Positions 1 through 7,341 of a DNA stretch of 36,033 bases are shown here, piece by piece. This DNA comes from Phycisphaerae bacterium. GTDB lineage: Bacteria > Planctomycetota > Phycisphaerae > UBA1845 > JAFGLZ01. The stretch's first letter is position 1; each line of letters opens with the position of its first letter. The notes beneath the pieces are model-generated. The model searched no databases and was not told the DNA's origin. It saw nothing but the letters and a program-made list of their open reading frames with translations. The position numbers and the translations under genes were made by a program. The stretch spans positions 1 to 36,033 of the forward strand of contig JAFGLZ010000164.1 in assembly GCA_016927755.1 (NCBI GenBank). Direction: 5' to 3'.

Positions 1-51
1 CCAAGACGCCCCCTAAGACGCCTCGCGCCCTCGCGCCATCCCCAAACAAGC

Positions 52-67
52 GTTAGTGGTCACTAAC
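52..67. repeat. Short inverted repeat, possible operator
   Basis: The arms GTTAGTG (52-58) and CACTAAC (61-67) are perfectly complementary around a 2-base centre, giving a 16-base near-palindrome. It lies beyond the terminator of the isomerase gene, so it would belong to whatever lies left of the window. A dimeric regulator site is possible, but nothing else supports this. Confidence 0.3.
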
Positions 68-103
68 AACACGACCACCACGCAACCAGTGCGCCCCTAA
101 AGC

Positions 104-124
104 CTGAAGCCTGAGGTCTGAAGC
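104..124. repeat. Three tandem heptamers
   Basis: Three consecutive 7-base units read CTGAAGC, CTGAGGT and CTGAAGC. They sit in the non-coding stretch between the window edge and the terminator of the isomerase gene. No function is evident; this looks like a small slippage repeat. Confidence 0.35.
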
Positions 125-139
125 CTCCCCCAAATAGAA

Positions 140-173
140 AGCCCCTGGCAAGACCCGCGTCCCGCCAGGGGCT
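140..173 (-). terminator. Rho-independent terminator of the PpiC isomerase gene
   Basis: A perfect 10-base-pair stem (140-149 with 164-173, AGCCCCTGGC against GCCAGGGGCT) closes a 14-base loop. Read on the minus strand it is followed by the T-rich tract TTCTATTTG. It begins 25 bases past the stop of the isomerase gene, as expected for an intrinsic terminator. Confidence 0.7.
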
Positions 174-197
174 CGAAATCCCTACGCTGTCTCGCGA

Positions 198-1307
198 TTA
201 CTTCCTCTTCGGCATCGGCATCGGCAGCGCCGTCGGCGCCGGTGCCGGTTCCGGCTTCGGCTCCTTGCCCGCCGGGTAGACGATCTTCGCCGTCTTCTTC
301 AGCTCCTCGGCGTATCGCTGCTCTTCCTGGCCGATCTTCTGCCGCTCGAGGCTCTTTCGGATGCTCGACTTTACCTCGTCCATCGGCACGGTCCTGGCCT
401 TCTCCCGCCCCGTCACCTTGATGATGTGATAGCCGAACTGCGTCTCCACCACGTCGCTGATCTGCCCCGGCTGCAGCGCAAACGCCGCCGCCGCGAACGG
501 CTCGACCATCTTGCCCTTTCGCGGGAACGTGCCCAGGTCGCCGCCTTGGTCCTTCGACGGACACGACGAATGCGCCTTGGCCAGAGCGCCGAAGTCGGCG
601 TCGGGCTTCTTCGCCTCGGCCAGAACCTCGGCGGCCTTCTTCTTGGCCGCGGCCTTCTCTTCATCGGTCTTGGCCTCTCGCGTGCCGATGAGGATGTGGC
701 TGGCTCGCACCGTCTCCGGCTTCTTGTACCGCTTCTCCAGGTTCTTCTCGTAATCTTCCTTGACCTCCTGGTCGCTCACCTTCACCTTGTCGGGGAACTT
801 GCTCTCGATGAGCTTGGTCTGCATCATCTGCTCTTTGATCACGGGGTCCGAAGACCGCTTCGCCAGGAACTCCTTCAGCGTCATTCCAGTCGCGGCCTGG
901 ATCCGCTTGCCGAACTCCTCTCGCGTCGTCCCGTTCGCGGCGAGATACCCGTCGAGCTCCTGCTCCATGTCCTTGGCCATTTCTTGATCGGTCACCTTGA
1001 TGCCGGCCTTCTTGGCCTGGTCCGTCAGCAACTGGCTGTCGATCAGCATGTCGAGGATTCGACCGCGGAAGCGCTCCCGGATCTGCGCCATCTGCTCGGG
1101 GGGCATTCGCCTGCCGCCCATGCCCTGCTGCAGTCTCTTGTCGACCTCCGTCTCCATGATCGGCGTTCCGTTCACCGTCACCGCGACCTCGCCGACGACC
1201 TCCGGCTTCGTTGCCGCCCCGGCCTTGGGGGCCGCGGCCTTCTCGGCCGCGAGTGTGATGCTGACGCAGACGGCCAGCATGATGCCTGCAAGTCTTACGC
1301 TACTCAT
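198..1307 (-). CDS. Exported PpiC-type peptidyl-prolyl cis-trans isomerase
   Basis: This 369-residue protein is a SurA/PrsA-like periplasmic folding factor. Residues 1-21 form a signal peptide ending in ITLA-A. A SurA-like N-terminal helical region follows (from VNGTPI near residue 45, then helices rich in Lys and Glu). A parvulin domain lies at about 200-300, with RASHILIG, the GGDLGTF turn and FGYHIIKV. The tail is rich in Pro and Lys (PKPEPAPAP). SurA and PrsA relatives catalyse proline isomerisation and chaperone exported proteins; that role is inferred here. The ATG at 1307 is preceded by AGAGAGG at about 9 bases and opens directly into the signal peptide. The gene appears to be transcribed alone, with a terminator 25 bases after its stop. 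Confidence 0.93.
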   Translation of the reverse strand: MSSVRLAGIMLAVCVSITLAAEKAAAPKAGAATKPEVVGEVAVTVNGTPIMETEVDKRLQQGMGGRRMPPEQMAQIRERFRGRILDMLIDSQLLTDQAKKAGIKVTDQEMAKDMEQELDGYLAANGTTREEFGKRIQAATGMTLKEFLAKRSSDPVIKEQMMQTKLIESKFPDKVKVSDQEVKEDYEKNLEKRYKKPETVRASHILIGTREAKTDEEKAAAKKKAAEVLAEAKKPDADFGALAKAHSSCPSKDQGGDLGTFPRKGKMVEPFAAAAFALQPGQISDVVETQFGYHIIKVTGREKARTVPMDEVKSSIRKSLERQKIGQEEQRYAEELKKTAKIVYPAGKEPKPEPAPAPTALPMPMPKRK

Positions 1308-1393
1308 GAAACGTTACCTCTCTCTAATTCTCTTGTTGGGCGATGCCGTGGCCCCGAGACGTTCGGGACAGAGCATCTCACCGGGTCCTCTAA

Positions 1394-1415
1394 CACGATC
1401 TGAAAGCACGATCTG
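1394..1415. repeat. Direct repeat CACGATCTG, 13-base period
   Basis: CACGATCTG occurs at 1394-1402 and again at 1407-1415, about 90 bases upstream of the isomerase start. Two same-face sites 13 bases apart could bind a regulator, but no promoter elements were confidently placed. The rest of 1308-1583 shows nothing recognisable. Confidence 0.25.
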
Positions 1416-1583
1416 CTTATCCGGCTGGAAAGCAACAAGTTAGGAGGTCAACACGCCTGCGGGAAGCCGAAGGAATGGTGACATGCAGTCGCTAGCCTGC
1501 GGCCGGACCAGTCTTACAACACGCCCAGTCTACCACACCGGGCTCGCTCAAGTCCATATGCCGGGGAGGGTCCGACGCCAGGG

Positions 1584-2777
1584 TCAAGCGCTCAGACTCC
1601 GCCTCGGCTCGACGTCCGGCCAGCCGGCCTCGTTGTGCTCCAACTCTTCGTAATTCTCGAACAGCCGTCCCCACGGAGACGCGAGCGCCTTGTCGACGGC
1701 GCTCTTGCCCACGATCGGATACCAGAACCAATCGTGGTAGACGATGCTCGCCAAGTAGCTCCACGGTGCCAGCCACGTCTTGAGGCTCCATTCGAGCGGC
1801 CTCTTGAGCGCGCCCCAATAGATGCGGTGCTGCATCCGGCTCGCGAACGTCATCTTCTTGAACGGGCCGACGAACTGCCAGTTCTCCTTCGCCAGATCGA
1901 GATCGCCGACGATCTCGATGTCCTCGACCTTCCCGCGGCCGAGTCCGAGGTCGTGGGCGAGCCTGATGAACTTGATCTCCATCGGGTCGAAGCCCATGAG
2001 CTTCGCCGAGACTGCGTCGATGGCCACCTGGTCTTCCGACGCCAGGATGACGTCCTTGACGTACGGCGTCATGCAGCGCGGACCCGGACCGTCACCCGCG
2101 AACGTCCCGTCCATGACCGCGAAGACCCCGCGATGGATCTTCTTCTGGATCATCAGAAGGTCGACCAGCGTCTCGTGGATCACCGGGTGCGTCCAGTGTC
2201 TCTTCTCGTTGAGTAGACCCCCGAAGGCGTTCTTCATTGCGCCCGTCATCGTGGTGAAGACGTGGGTCTTGACCGTCGGCAGGTGAATGATGTTCTCGCC
2301 GATGAACCGCTTCGGGATGCTGAAGCCCTTCGGATAGACGTCGTTCAGGACGAGGAAGTCCTTGGTCAGATCGCCGACGGCATCGCGAACGTTGATCCAC
2401 TCCTCGCCCTCGTACAGATGGACGTTGGCCAGCCCGTGCTTCTGAATGACCGGAAGATGCTTGTTGGCGACCTCCCCCTTCTTGGCGCTCACGACGACGG
2501 TCCGGTTGTGGCAGCCATGGATGCGGTCGCGGGAGTATCCGTCCTTGAGCATCGCGGCGATCACCCCGTCGAGCTGCCAGGGGACCGTCGAGCAGGCCGG
2601 GAAGAAGTAGTGCCAGGAGATGTTGATCTTGAGCCCCGTCTCTGCCTCGGGGGCGATAACCTGCTGGTAGCCCGCCAGGTTCATGAGCCGATGGTAGTCG
2701 GCCAGGACGGTCTGGGGTGTGGTTCGCAGGATGGCTACGCGGGACTTCGAGGCGCTCACTCTGTCTCTCCTAGTCAT
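1584..2777 (-). CDS. DUF362 domain-containing protein
   Basis: This 397-residue protein matches the DUF362 family in its hallmark segments. These are HLPTVKTH near residue 167, the TGAMKNAFGG motif with the following HWTHP, and a late ILASEDQVAIDAVSAKLMG block. DUF362 proteins are often linked to iron-sulfur proteins, but no ferredoxin-like cysteine cluster is visible here, so this is the single-domain form. The biochemical role is unknown. No signal peptide is apparent, although the C-terminal third is rich in Trp and Tyr (WSLKTWLAPWSYLAS) and might associate with the membrane. The ATG at 2777 has no good Shine-Dalgarno sequence, so the start is less certain than the frame. Confidence 0.88.
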   Translation of the reverse strand: MTRRDRVSASKSRVAILRTTPQTVLADYHRLMNLAGYQQVIAPEAETGLKINISWHYFFPACSTVPWQLDGVIAAMLKDGYSRDRIHGCHNRTVVVSAKKGEVANKHLPVIQKHGLANVHLYEGEEWINVRDAVGDLTKDFLVLNDVYPKGFSIPKRFIGENIIHLPTVKTHVFTTMTGAMKNAFGGLLNEKRHWTHPVIHETLVDLLMIQKKIHRGVFAVMDGTFAGDGPGPRCMTPYVKDVILASEDQVAIDAVSAKLMGFDPMEIKFIRLAHDLGLGRGKVEDIEIVGDLDLAKENWQFVGPFKKMTFASRMQHRIYWGALKRPLEWSLKTWLAPWSYLASIVYHDWFWYPIVGKSAVDKALASPWGRLFENYEELEHNEAGWPDVEPRRSLSA

Positions 2778-3111
2778 CAGGATCGGGCGGCGGATGGCCT
2801 GGGATTCTCCAGCTATTTACGTCGGCGGCGGCGACGAGTTCGGTCTGCTTCAGCCGATACCGCCCCTATCGAGTGTATGTGGGTCGCGTGCGGAAGACAA
2901 CTTGGCTTGCGGGCCAGGGGCAGTGGGGCCGCGCGGCATCGCCCTTGAGCGGGCGCCTCGGGCCGACGCTGACGCGGCGTTGACATTGGGGCAGCGATGG
3001 TTCGCGCCATCGCCCCGAGCCGGCAGGAATTCGGCATTGATTCCTCTCCCGGTCCTGGTAGACTTGCCGACGGATGAGGCTGTGAGGCCGATCGCTCGGT
3101 CGTGAGCGCGC
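2778..3111. other. Intergenic region upstream of the DUF362 gene
   Basis: About 330 bases separate the DUF362 start from the structured element at 3112-3200. No reading frame here looks coding, and no convincing promoter hexamer pair was found. TGAGGCTGTG at 3075-3084 is complementary to CACAGCCTCA at 3185-3194 and could pair across the structured element. Confidence 0.4.
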
Positions 3112-3150
3112 AAAAAAAGAGGATCCGAGCTCGCCGTTACTCGGACCCTC
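3112..3150 (-). terminator. Strong minus-strand intrinsic terminator
   Basis: GAGGATCCGAG (3119-3129) pairs with CTCGGACCCTC (3140-3150) in an 11-bp stem whose only imperfection is a G-U pair on the minus strand. A run of seven A on the plus strand (3112-3118) gives a T7 tract after the stem on the minus strand. There is no T tract in the plus direction, so the terminator is directional. Confidence 0.65.
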
Positions 3151-3200
3151 CAAGCCAGGCTGTCCGCTCAATCGAGCGGAGACCCACAGCCTCACCCCTA
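3112..3200 (-). ncRNA. Candidate structured small RNA or leader ending in a terminator
   Basis: On the minus strand this stretch reads as two consecutive hairpins. The first has a 7-bp outer stem (AGGCTGT/ACAGCCT) and a 6-bp inner stem (CCGCTC/GAGCGG), with a six-base bulge on the 5' side only and a four-base loop. The second is an 11-bp terminator stem followed by seven T residues. No minus-strand gene lies just upstream, because carA runs the other way. The transcript ended here would therefore be a small RNA, an antisense transcript from the carA 5' region, or a long leader of the DUF362 gene. I recognise no Rfam family and found no clear promoter, so this is a structural inference only. 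Confidence 0.33.
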
Positions 3201-3315
3201 GTATCGTCACTCGGTTAGGAATCCTTTAACGAGGACCGGGCAAAAAGCCTGAATACTGGCGGTCTGCCAGTGGCTGGCCGTCAGCCCTCCCTCAAAGCCG
3301 CAGTCGGTGTCGTAC

Positions 3316-4500
3316 ATGGCCACGTGTAAACTCGCTCTCGAGGACGGAACCGTCTTGACGGGACGGCATTTTGGCGCGCACGGTACCCGAGATGGGGAAG
3401 TCGTCTTCAACACCAGCATGGCGGGCTATCAGGAGATCCTGACGGACCCGTCCTACTGTGGGCAGATCGTCACGATGACGTACCCGCTCATCGGCAACTA
3501 CGGCGTAACCGACGAGGACACGGAGTCAAACGGCCCGCGGGTCGAGGCCTTTGTCGTCAAGGAGCTCGCCCGGCGTCACTCGAACTTCAGAGCGAGCAAG
3601 CCTCTGGCCGACTACCTCACCGAGAACGGGATTGTCGGACTGGAGGGAGTAGATACCCGTGCCATCACCCGTAAACTCCGCATCAAGGGCGCTCTAAAGG
3701 GCGTGATCAGCAGCGAGATCCTCGACGACGAGGCCCTGGTGCAGCGGGCGATCGACTCGCCCGGGCTGGTCGGTCGCGACCTGGTCAAGCAGGTCAGCCC
3801 GAAAGAGAGCTTCGAGTGGCATCACGGCTTCGAGTCCCCCTTCGCCGGACCGGCGCGCGGCCAGCAGGGCGGTCCGAACTTCCACGTGGTGGCCATCGAT
3901 TGCGGGATCAAGCGGAACATCCTGAGGAACCTGGTCGATTGCGGGTGCCGGGTGACGGTCGTCCCCGCCACCGCCACGGGCGAACAGATCCGCAGCCACA
4001 GTCCGGACGGGCTCTTCGTCAGCAACGGGCCCGGCGACCCGGAGCCGGTCACGTACACGATCGAGGTCCTCAAGCGCCTTATCGCCGACAAGATCCCGAC
4101 CTTCGGCATCTGCCTGGGAATGGAGTTGCTGGGACTGGCGCTCGGCGGCAGGACCTTCAAGCTCAAGTTCGGCCACCGGGGCGGAAACCAACCGGTGCAG
4201 AACCTCGCCACGGGACGCGTCGAGATCACCGCCCAGAATCACGGATTCGCCGTCGACATCGACTCCCTCGATGCCGGTTCGGTCGAGCTGACCCACGTGA
4301 ACCTGAACGACAAGACGCTGGAGGGCATCGCGCACCGAGAGCTGCCGATCTTCGCCGTCCAGTACCACCCCGAGGCCAGCCCCGGACCGCACGACGCCTC
4401 GTACCTCTTCGACTGCTTCGTGGACATGATGAAGACTCGACGCCCGCCCACCACCGAGCAGATGGCCGAGGCGCAGCGGCGGCTGGAGAAGCGGCGCTAG
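3316..4500 (+). CDS. carA: Carbamoyl-phosphate synthase small (glutaminase) chain
   Basis: This 394-residue protein is the glutamine amidotransferase subunit of carbamoyl-phosphate synthase. It supplies ammonia for carbamoyl phosphate in pyrimidine and arginine synthesis. The CarA N-terminal domain is clear (LEDGTVLTGRHFGA, VVFNTSMAGYQEILTDPSY, TYPLIGNYG). The class I amidotransferase domain has the nucleophile in FGICLGM, the AQNHGFAVD segment and the His-Glu pair in VQYHPEASPGPHD. The residues after the nucleophile read C-L-G-M-E, where most CarA proteins have C-L-G-H/N-Q. The ATG at 3316 fits the family start; an in-frame GTG at 3307 would add three residues. carB is not in the window. Confidence 0.96.
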   Translation: MATCKLALEDGTVLTGRHFGAHGTRDGEVVFNTSMAGYQEILTDPSYCGQIVTMTYPLIGNYGVTDEDTESNGPRVEAFVVKELARRHSNFRASKPLADYLTENGIVGLEGVDTRAITRKLRIKGALKGVISSEILDDEALVQRAIDSPGLVGRDLVKQVSPKESFEWHHGFESPFAGPARGQQGGPNFHVVAIDCGIKRNILRNLVDCGCRVTVVPATATGEQIRSHSPDGLFVSNGPGDPEPVTYTIEVLKRLIADKIPTFGICLGMELLGLALGGRTFKLKFGHRGGNQPVQNLATGRVEITAQNHGFAVDIDSLDAGSVELTHVNLNDKTLEGIAHRELPIFAVQYHPEASPGPHDASYLFDCFVDMMKTRRPPTTEQMAEAQRRLEKRR

Positions 4501-4530
4501 CATCCTCTCCGGTCATATGGGGCCACAATC

Positions 4531-5955
4531 ATGAACAGAAGGCAGTTCCTCAAGGCATCGGGGGCGGGGATGGCCGGCCTGACGGCGTCAGGGCTCGCAT
4601 CCGCGAGCGAAGCCTACGCGGACGGCACCGCGACGTCGACGACCGACAGGCCCAACATCCTGTTCATCATGACCGATCAGCAGTTCGCCGGGGCGATGAG
4701 CTGCGCCGGCAACGCGCGCCTTCGGACTCCCGCCATGGACCGCCTCGCCAAGCAGGGCGTGCGATTCGAGAAGGCCTACTGTGCCCAGCCGCTGTGCGTG
4801 CCGTCCCGAACGGCCATGATGACCGGGCGAATGCCGCACGAGACCGGCGTGACCGTCAACATGAACCGCCACGCCATCGGCGTGCCGATGCTGGGAGAGG
4901 TCTTCTCCAACGCCGGCTACGACTGCGGCTACGCCGGGAAGTGGCATCTGACGGTTCCTCAGACCGACCGAGCCAAGCACGGGTTCGAGACGGTCATGTG
5001 CCAGGTCTCGGCCTCACCGAAGAGCAGGAAGGACCGGGACATCGCACCCGCCTGCAAGGAGTTCCTCGGTAAGTCCCGCAAGCGGCCGTTCCTGTTGGTG
5101 GCCTCGTTCCTCAATCCGCACGACATCTGCCAGTGGGCGCGCGGCGACAACCTCCCGAACGGCCCGGTCGGCCAGCCTCCGGCGCCGGACAAATGCCCGC
5201 CGCTGCCGGAGAACTTCGAGATTCCGCCGAATGAGCCAAGCTTCCTGCGGGAGATGCAGGTCAAGGCGCCCAAGATCTACCCGACGACGCGTTGGACGCC
5301 GGATCGGTGGCGCCAGTACCGCTGGGCCTACAATCGCCTGGTCGAGAGGGTCGACACGGAGATCGGCAAGCTGCTGGCGGCGCTGAGTCAATCCGGCCAT
5401 GCTGACGACACGCTCATCGTCTTTACCAGCGATCACGGCGACGGCGGCGGGGCCCACCGCTGGAATCAGAAACAGGTTCTCTACGAAGAGCCGGCTCGCG
5501 TGCCGTTCATCCTCAGCGGTAGGGGGGTGGTCAAGCCCGGGCGAGAGGATCAGACCCACCTGATCTCGACCGGCCTCGACCTGATGCCGACACTCTGCGA
5601 CTACGCCGGGATCGATCCGCCGGCCGGTCTTCGTGGAATGAGCGTGCGTCCGATCGCCGAGGGGCGAGCACCGAAGGCTTGGCGGGACAGCGTCGTCTCG
5701 GAAACCACCTTCTCCAGCTCCGGGGAGAGCTTCGCCCTCTCTGGGCGGATGCTGCGGACGACTCGCTACAAGTACATCGTCTACTCCAAGGGAACGCCAC
5801 GCGAACAGCTCTTCGATATGGAGCGAGACCCCGGCGAAACGCGGAGTTTGGTGGGACAGCCCGAGCACCATGCGGCATTGAACGACTGCCGGCGCCGCCT
5901 TGCCGCGTGGTGCAAGGCAACAGGGGATGCCTTCGACGTGCCCGGCGCGTCGTGA
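4531..5955 (+). CDS. Tat-exported type I sulfatase
   Basis: This 474-residue arylsulfatase-family protein probably removes sulfate esters from a carbohydrate or similar substrate outside the cytoplasm. Residues 1-30 form a twin-arginine signal (RRQFLK then a hydrophobic stretch ending ASEAYA). The metal-site start PNILFIMTDQQ follows. The sulfatase signature is C89-V-P-S-R93, in which C89 would be converted to formylglycine by a separate maturase, then TAMMTGR. Other family segments are GYAGKWHL and FTSDHGDGGGAHR. Length is typical for planctomycete sulfatases. The gene starts 30 bases after carA on the same strand, so co-transcription is possible although there is no functional link. No maturase gene is present nearby. 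Substrate cannot be told from sequence. Confidence 0.94.
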   Translation: MNRRQFLKASGAGMAGLTASGLASASEAYADGTATSTTDRPNILFIMTDQQFAGAMSCAGNARLRTPAMDRLAKQGVRFEKAYCAQPLCVPSRTAMMTGRMPHETGVTVNMNRHAIGVPMLGEVFSNAGYDCGYAGKWHLTVPQTDRAKHGFETVMCQVSASPKSRKDRDIAPACKEFLGKSRKRPFLLVASFLNPHDICQWARGDNLPNGPVGQPPAPDKCPPLPENFEIPPNEPSFLREMQVKAPKIYPTTRWTPDRWRQYRWAYNRLVERVDTEIGKLLAALSQSGHADDTLIVFTSDHGDGGGAHRWNQKQVLYEEPARVPFILSGRGVVKPGREDQTHLISTGLDLMPTLCDYAGIDPPAGLRGMSVRPIAEGRAPKAWRDSVVSETTFSSSGESFALSGRMLRTTRYKYIVYSKGTPREQLFDMERDPGETRSLVGQPEHHAALNDCRRRLAAWCKATGDAFDVPGAS

Positions 5956-5970
5956 GACGAAGGCGATCGG

Positions 5971-6879
5971 CTAGCTGGCGGCGATCTCTCCGATGCAGAG
6001 CGTTGGTCGGTTCGGTTCGTCCGGTGATTCACTCCGCGACGGACTCGATGAGATGAGTGCCGACAGGACATGCGCCTCGGTGAGGGCGACGGCAGACTGC
6101 TCCTCCCGCTCGGGCAGCGTTACCTCATCCCGGTGGTCGAAGAGTTCGTGGGCCCTGACGATCTCGAAGTTGCCATGGGGATCCTCGACAACAGCCGAAC
6201 AGTTCTCGATCCAGTCGCCGGAGTTGAGATACATGACGCCTTGAGACTCCTTGATGGCCGGCTGGTGAATGTGACCGCAGATCACGCCATCGACGCCTTC
6301 CTGCTTGGCCATCTCGATGAGCGTGTCCTCGAATCGTGTAAGGAACTTCACCGCGCCCTTGACCTTTCGTCGAATCGCCCCCGCCAGGCTCATGTAGGGC
6401 AGTCCAAGCCATTGCCGAACGGCGTTAACCATGCGGTTCACGGCGATGAGGTAGTCGTACGCCGCGCCGCCTAGGTGGCTCAGCCACACGTGGTACGTGA
6501 CGATCGCATCGAATTGGTCGCCGTGGACGACCAGCAGCTTCTTGCCGTCCGCCGTGAAGTGATAGACCTTGCTGGCGATGACGACGTTGCCCAGGCTATA
6601 ACCGGCTAAGTGTCGAGCAAGCTCATCGTGGTTTCCGGGGATGTACACGACCTTCGTCCCCCGGGTCGCGTGCTTCAGAAGCTTTCGCATGACCTTGTTG
6701 TAGGTTGCCGGCCAGTAGACCTTCTTGCCGAGGTACCAGGCGTCCACGATGTCGCCGACGAGGTAGAGGTGCTCGCATTTGAAGGAGTCGAGGAACCGGA
6801 GGAGCATTTCCGCGTGGCTGTCCCTGCAACAGAGATGTGTGTCGGAGATGAAGACGCTTCGGTAGTAGGTCTTACCCAT
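5971..6879 (-). CDS. LpxH-like metallophosphoesterase
   Basis: This 302-residue calcineurin-like phosphoesterase resembles the UDP-2,3-diacylglucosamine diphosphatase family. The five metal-binding blocks are in order: FISDTHLC, VGDIVDAW, IPGNHDE, VVHGDQFD and CGHIHQP. LpxH hydrolyses UDP-diacylglucosamine to lipid X in lipid A synthesis. The family also contains other pyrophosphatases, so that substrate is inferred. The ATG at 6879 is chosen because AGGAG lies 9 bases upstream. A GTG at 6921 would add 14 residues but has no ribosome site. The C-terminal 50 residues after the phosphoesterase core are acidic and low-complexity. The stop lies 15 bases from the convergent sulfatase stop. Confidence 0.9.
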   Translation of the reverse strand: MGKTYYRSVFISDTHLCCRDSHAEMLLRFLDSFKCEHLYLVGDIVDAWYLGKKVYWPATYNKVMRKLLKHATRGTKVVYIPGNHDELARHLAGYSLGNVVIASKVYHFTADGKKLLVVHGDQFDAIVTYHVWLSHLGGAAYDYLIAVNRMVNAVRQWLGLPYMSLAGAIRRKVKGAVKFLTRFEDTLIEMAKQEGVDGVICGHIHQPAIKESQGVMYLNSGDWIENCSAVVEDPHGNFEIVRAHELFDHRDEVTLPEREEQSAVALTEAHVLSALISSSPSRSESPDEPNRPTLCIGEIAAS

Positions 6880-7006
6880 GAACCATTTCTCCTGAGCCGC
6901 GAAATCCTCGAGCGGATGCACGGCGCTTTGGCAGGCCTTTCAGAATCGGGCGCGCGCGTGACGGTGCCGGGCAGAGGTGGAGCCGGTGAATGGTGATGTC
7001 CGCCAT
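6872..7006 (-). CDS. Possible 44-residue leader ORF overlapping the LpxH-like start
   Basis: An ATG at 7006 is preceded by GGAGG at 8 bases and opens a 44-codon frame. Its TAA stop overlaps the start region of the LpxH-like gene (ATGGGTAA). The product is Arg-rich (PSRARPILKGLPKRRASARG) and matches no family I know. The arrangement would allow translational coupling. The composition could equally arise from a chance GC-rich frame, so this is only a candidate. Confidence 0.25.
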   Translation of the reverse strand: MADITIHRLHLCPAPSRARPILKGLPKRRASARGFRGSGEMVHG

Positions 7007-7341
7007 GACGTGGTCCTCCGTGACCGGCGGCCTGCCGAGGGGAGGCCCGCCATGAGCGTCGTGACGTCGTTCGGTGCAGCCATCCCCCCGAGGACTCTAT
7101 GACAACAGCCAGCCTCTGATCCTCTCACCCCCTGTGGATATTCGAACACCACAATCCGAGCGGCCGGTTAGATTCGATTGAGCTTTGTGTGAAATGTCCG
7201 TTGCGTGACGCTGATGACGCGAGAACCGGCGCAACCGTGGGCTTTGGGGCCGCTCCCGCTCAGGAGGTTCCGTGTTGCTGTAACGCAGGCTTCCAGCGTG
7301 CCCGGGGACTAGGCGAGGATGCCCGTGCCACACGAGATGCA
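7007..7341. other. Intergenic region between LpxH-like and PD40 genes
   Basis: Roughly 330 bases with no convincing gene. It contains an imperfect GC hairpin around 7026-7050 (GGCGGCCT against AGGCCCGCC with one bulge). The remaining sequence shows no clear terminator for the PD40 gene and no consensus promoter for the LpxH-like gene. Confidence 0.4.

Noticed and set aside
426..1403. Long plus-strand frame antisense to the isomerase gene
   Set aside because: It mirrors the real PpiC gene and encodes low-complexity Arg/Leu-rich sequence with no family; it exists because of high GC content.
3816..5072. Arg-rich plus-strand frame overlapping carA and the sulfatase
   Set aside because: It is an alternative frame of two well supported genes with typical shadow composition.
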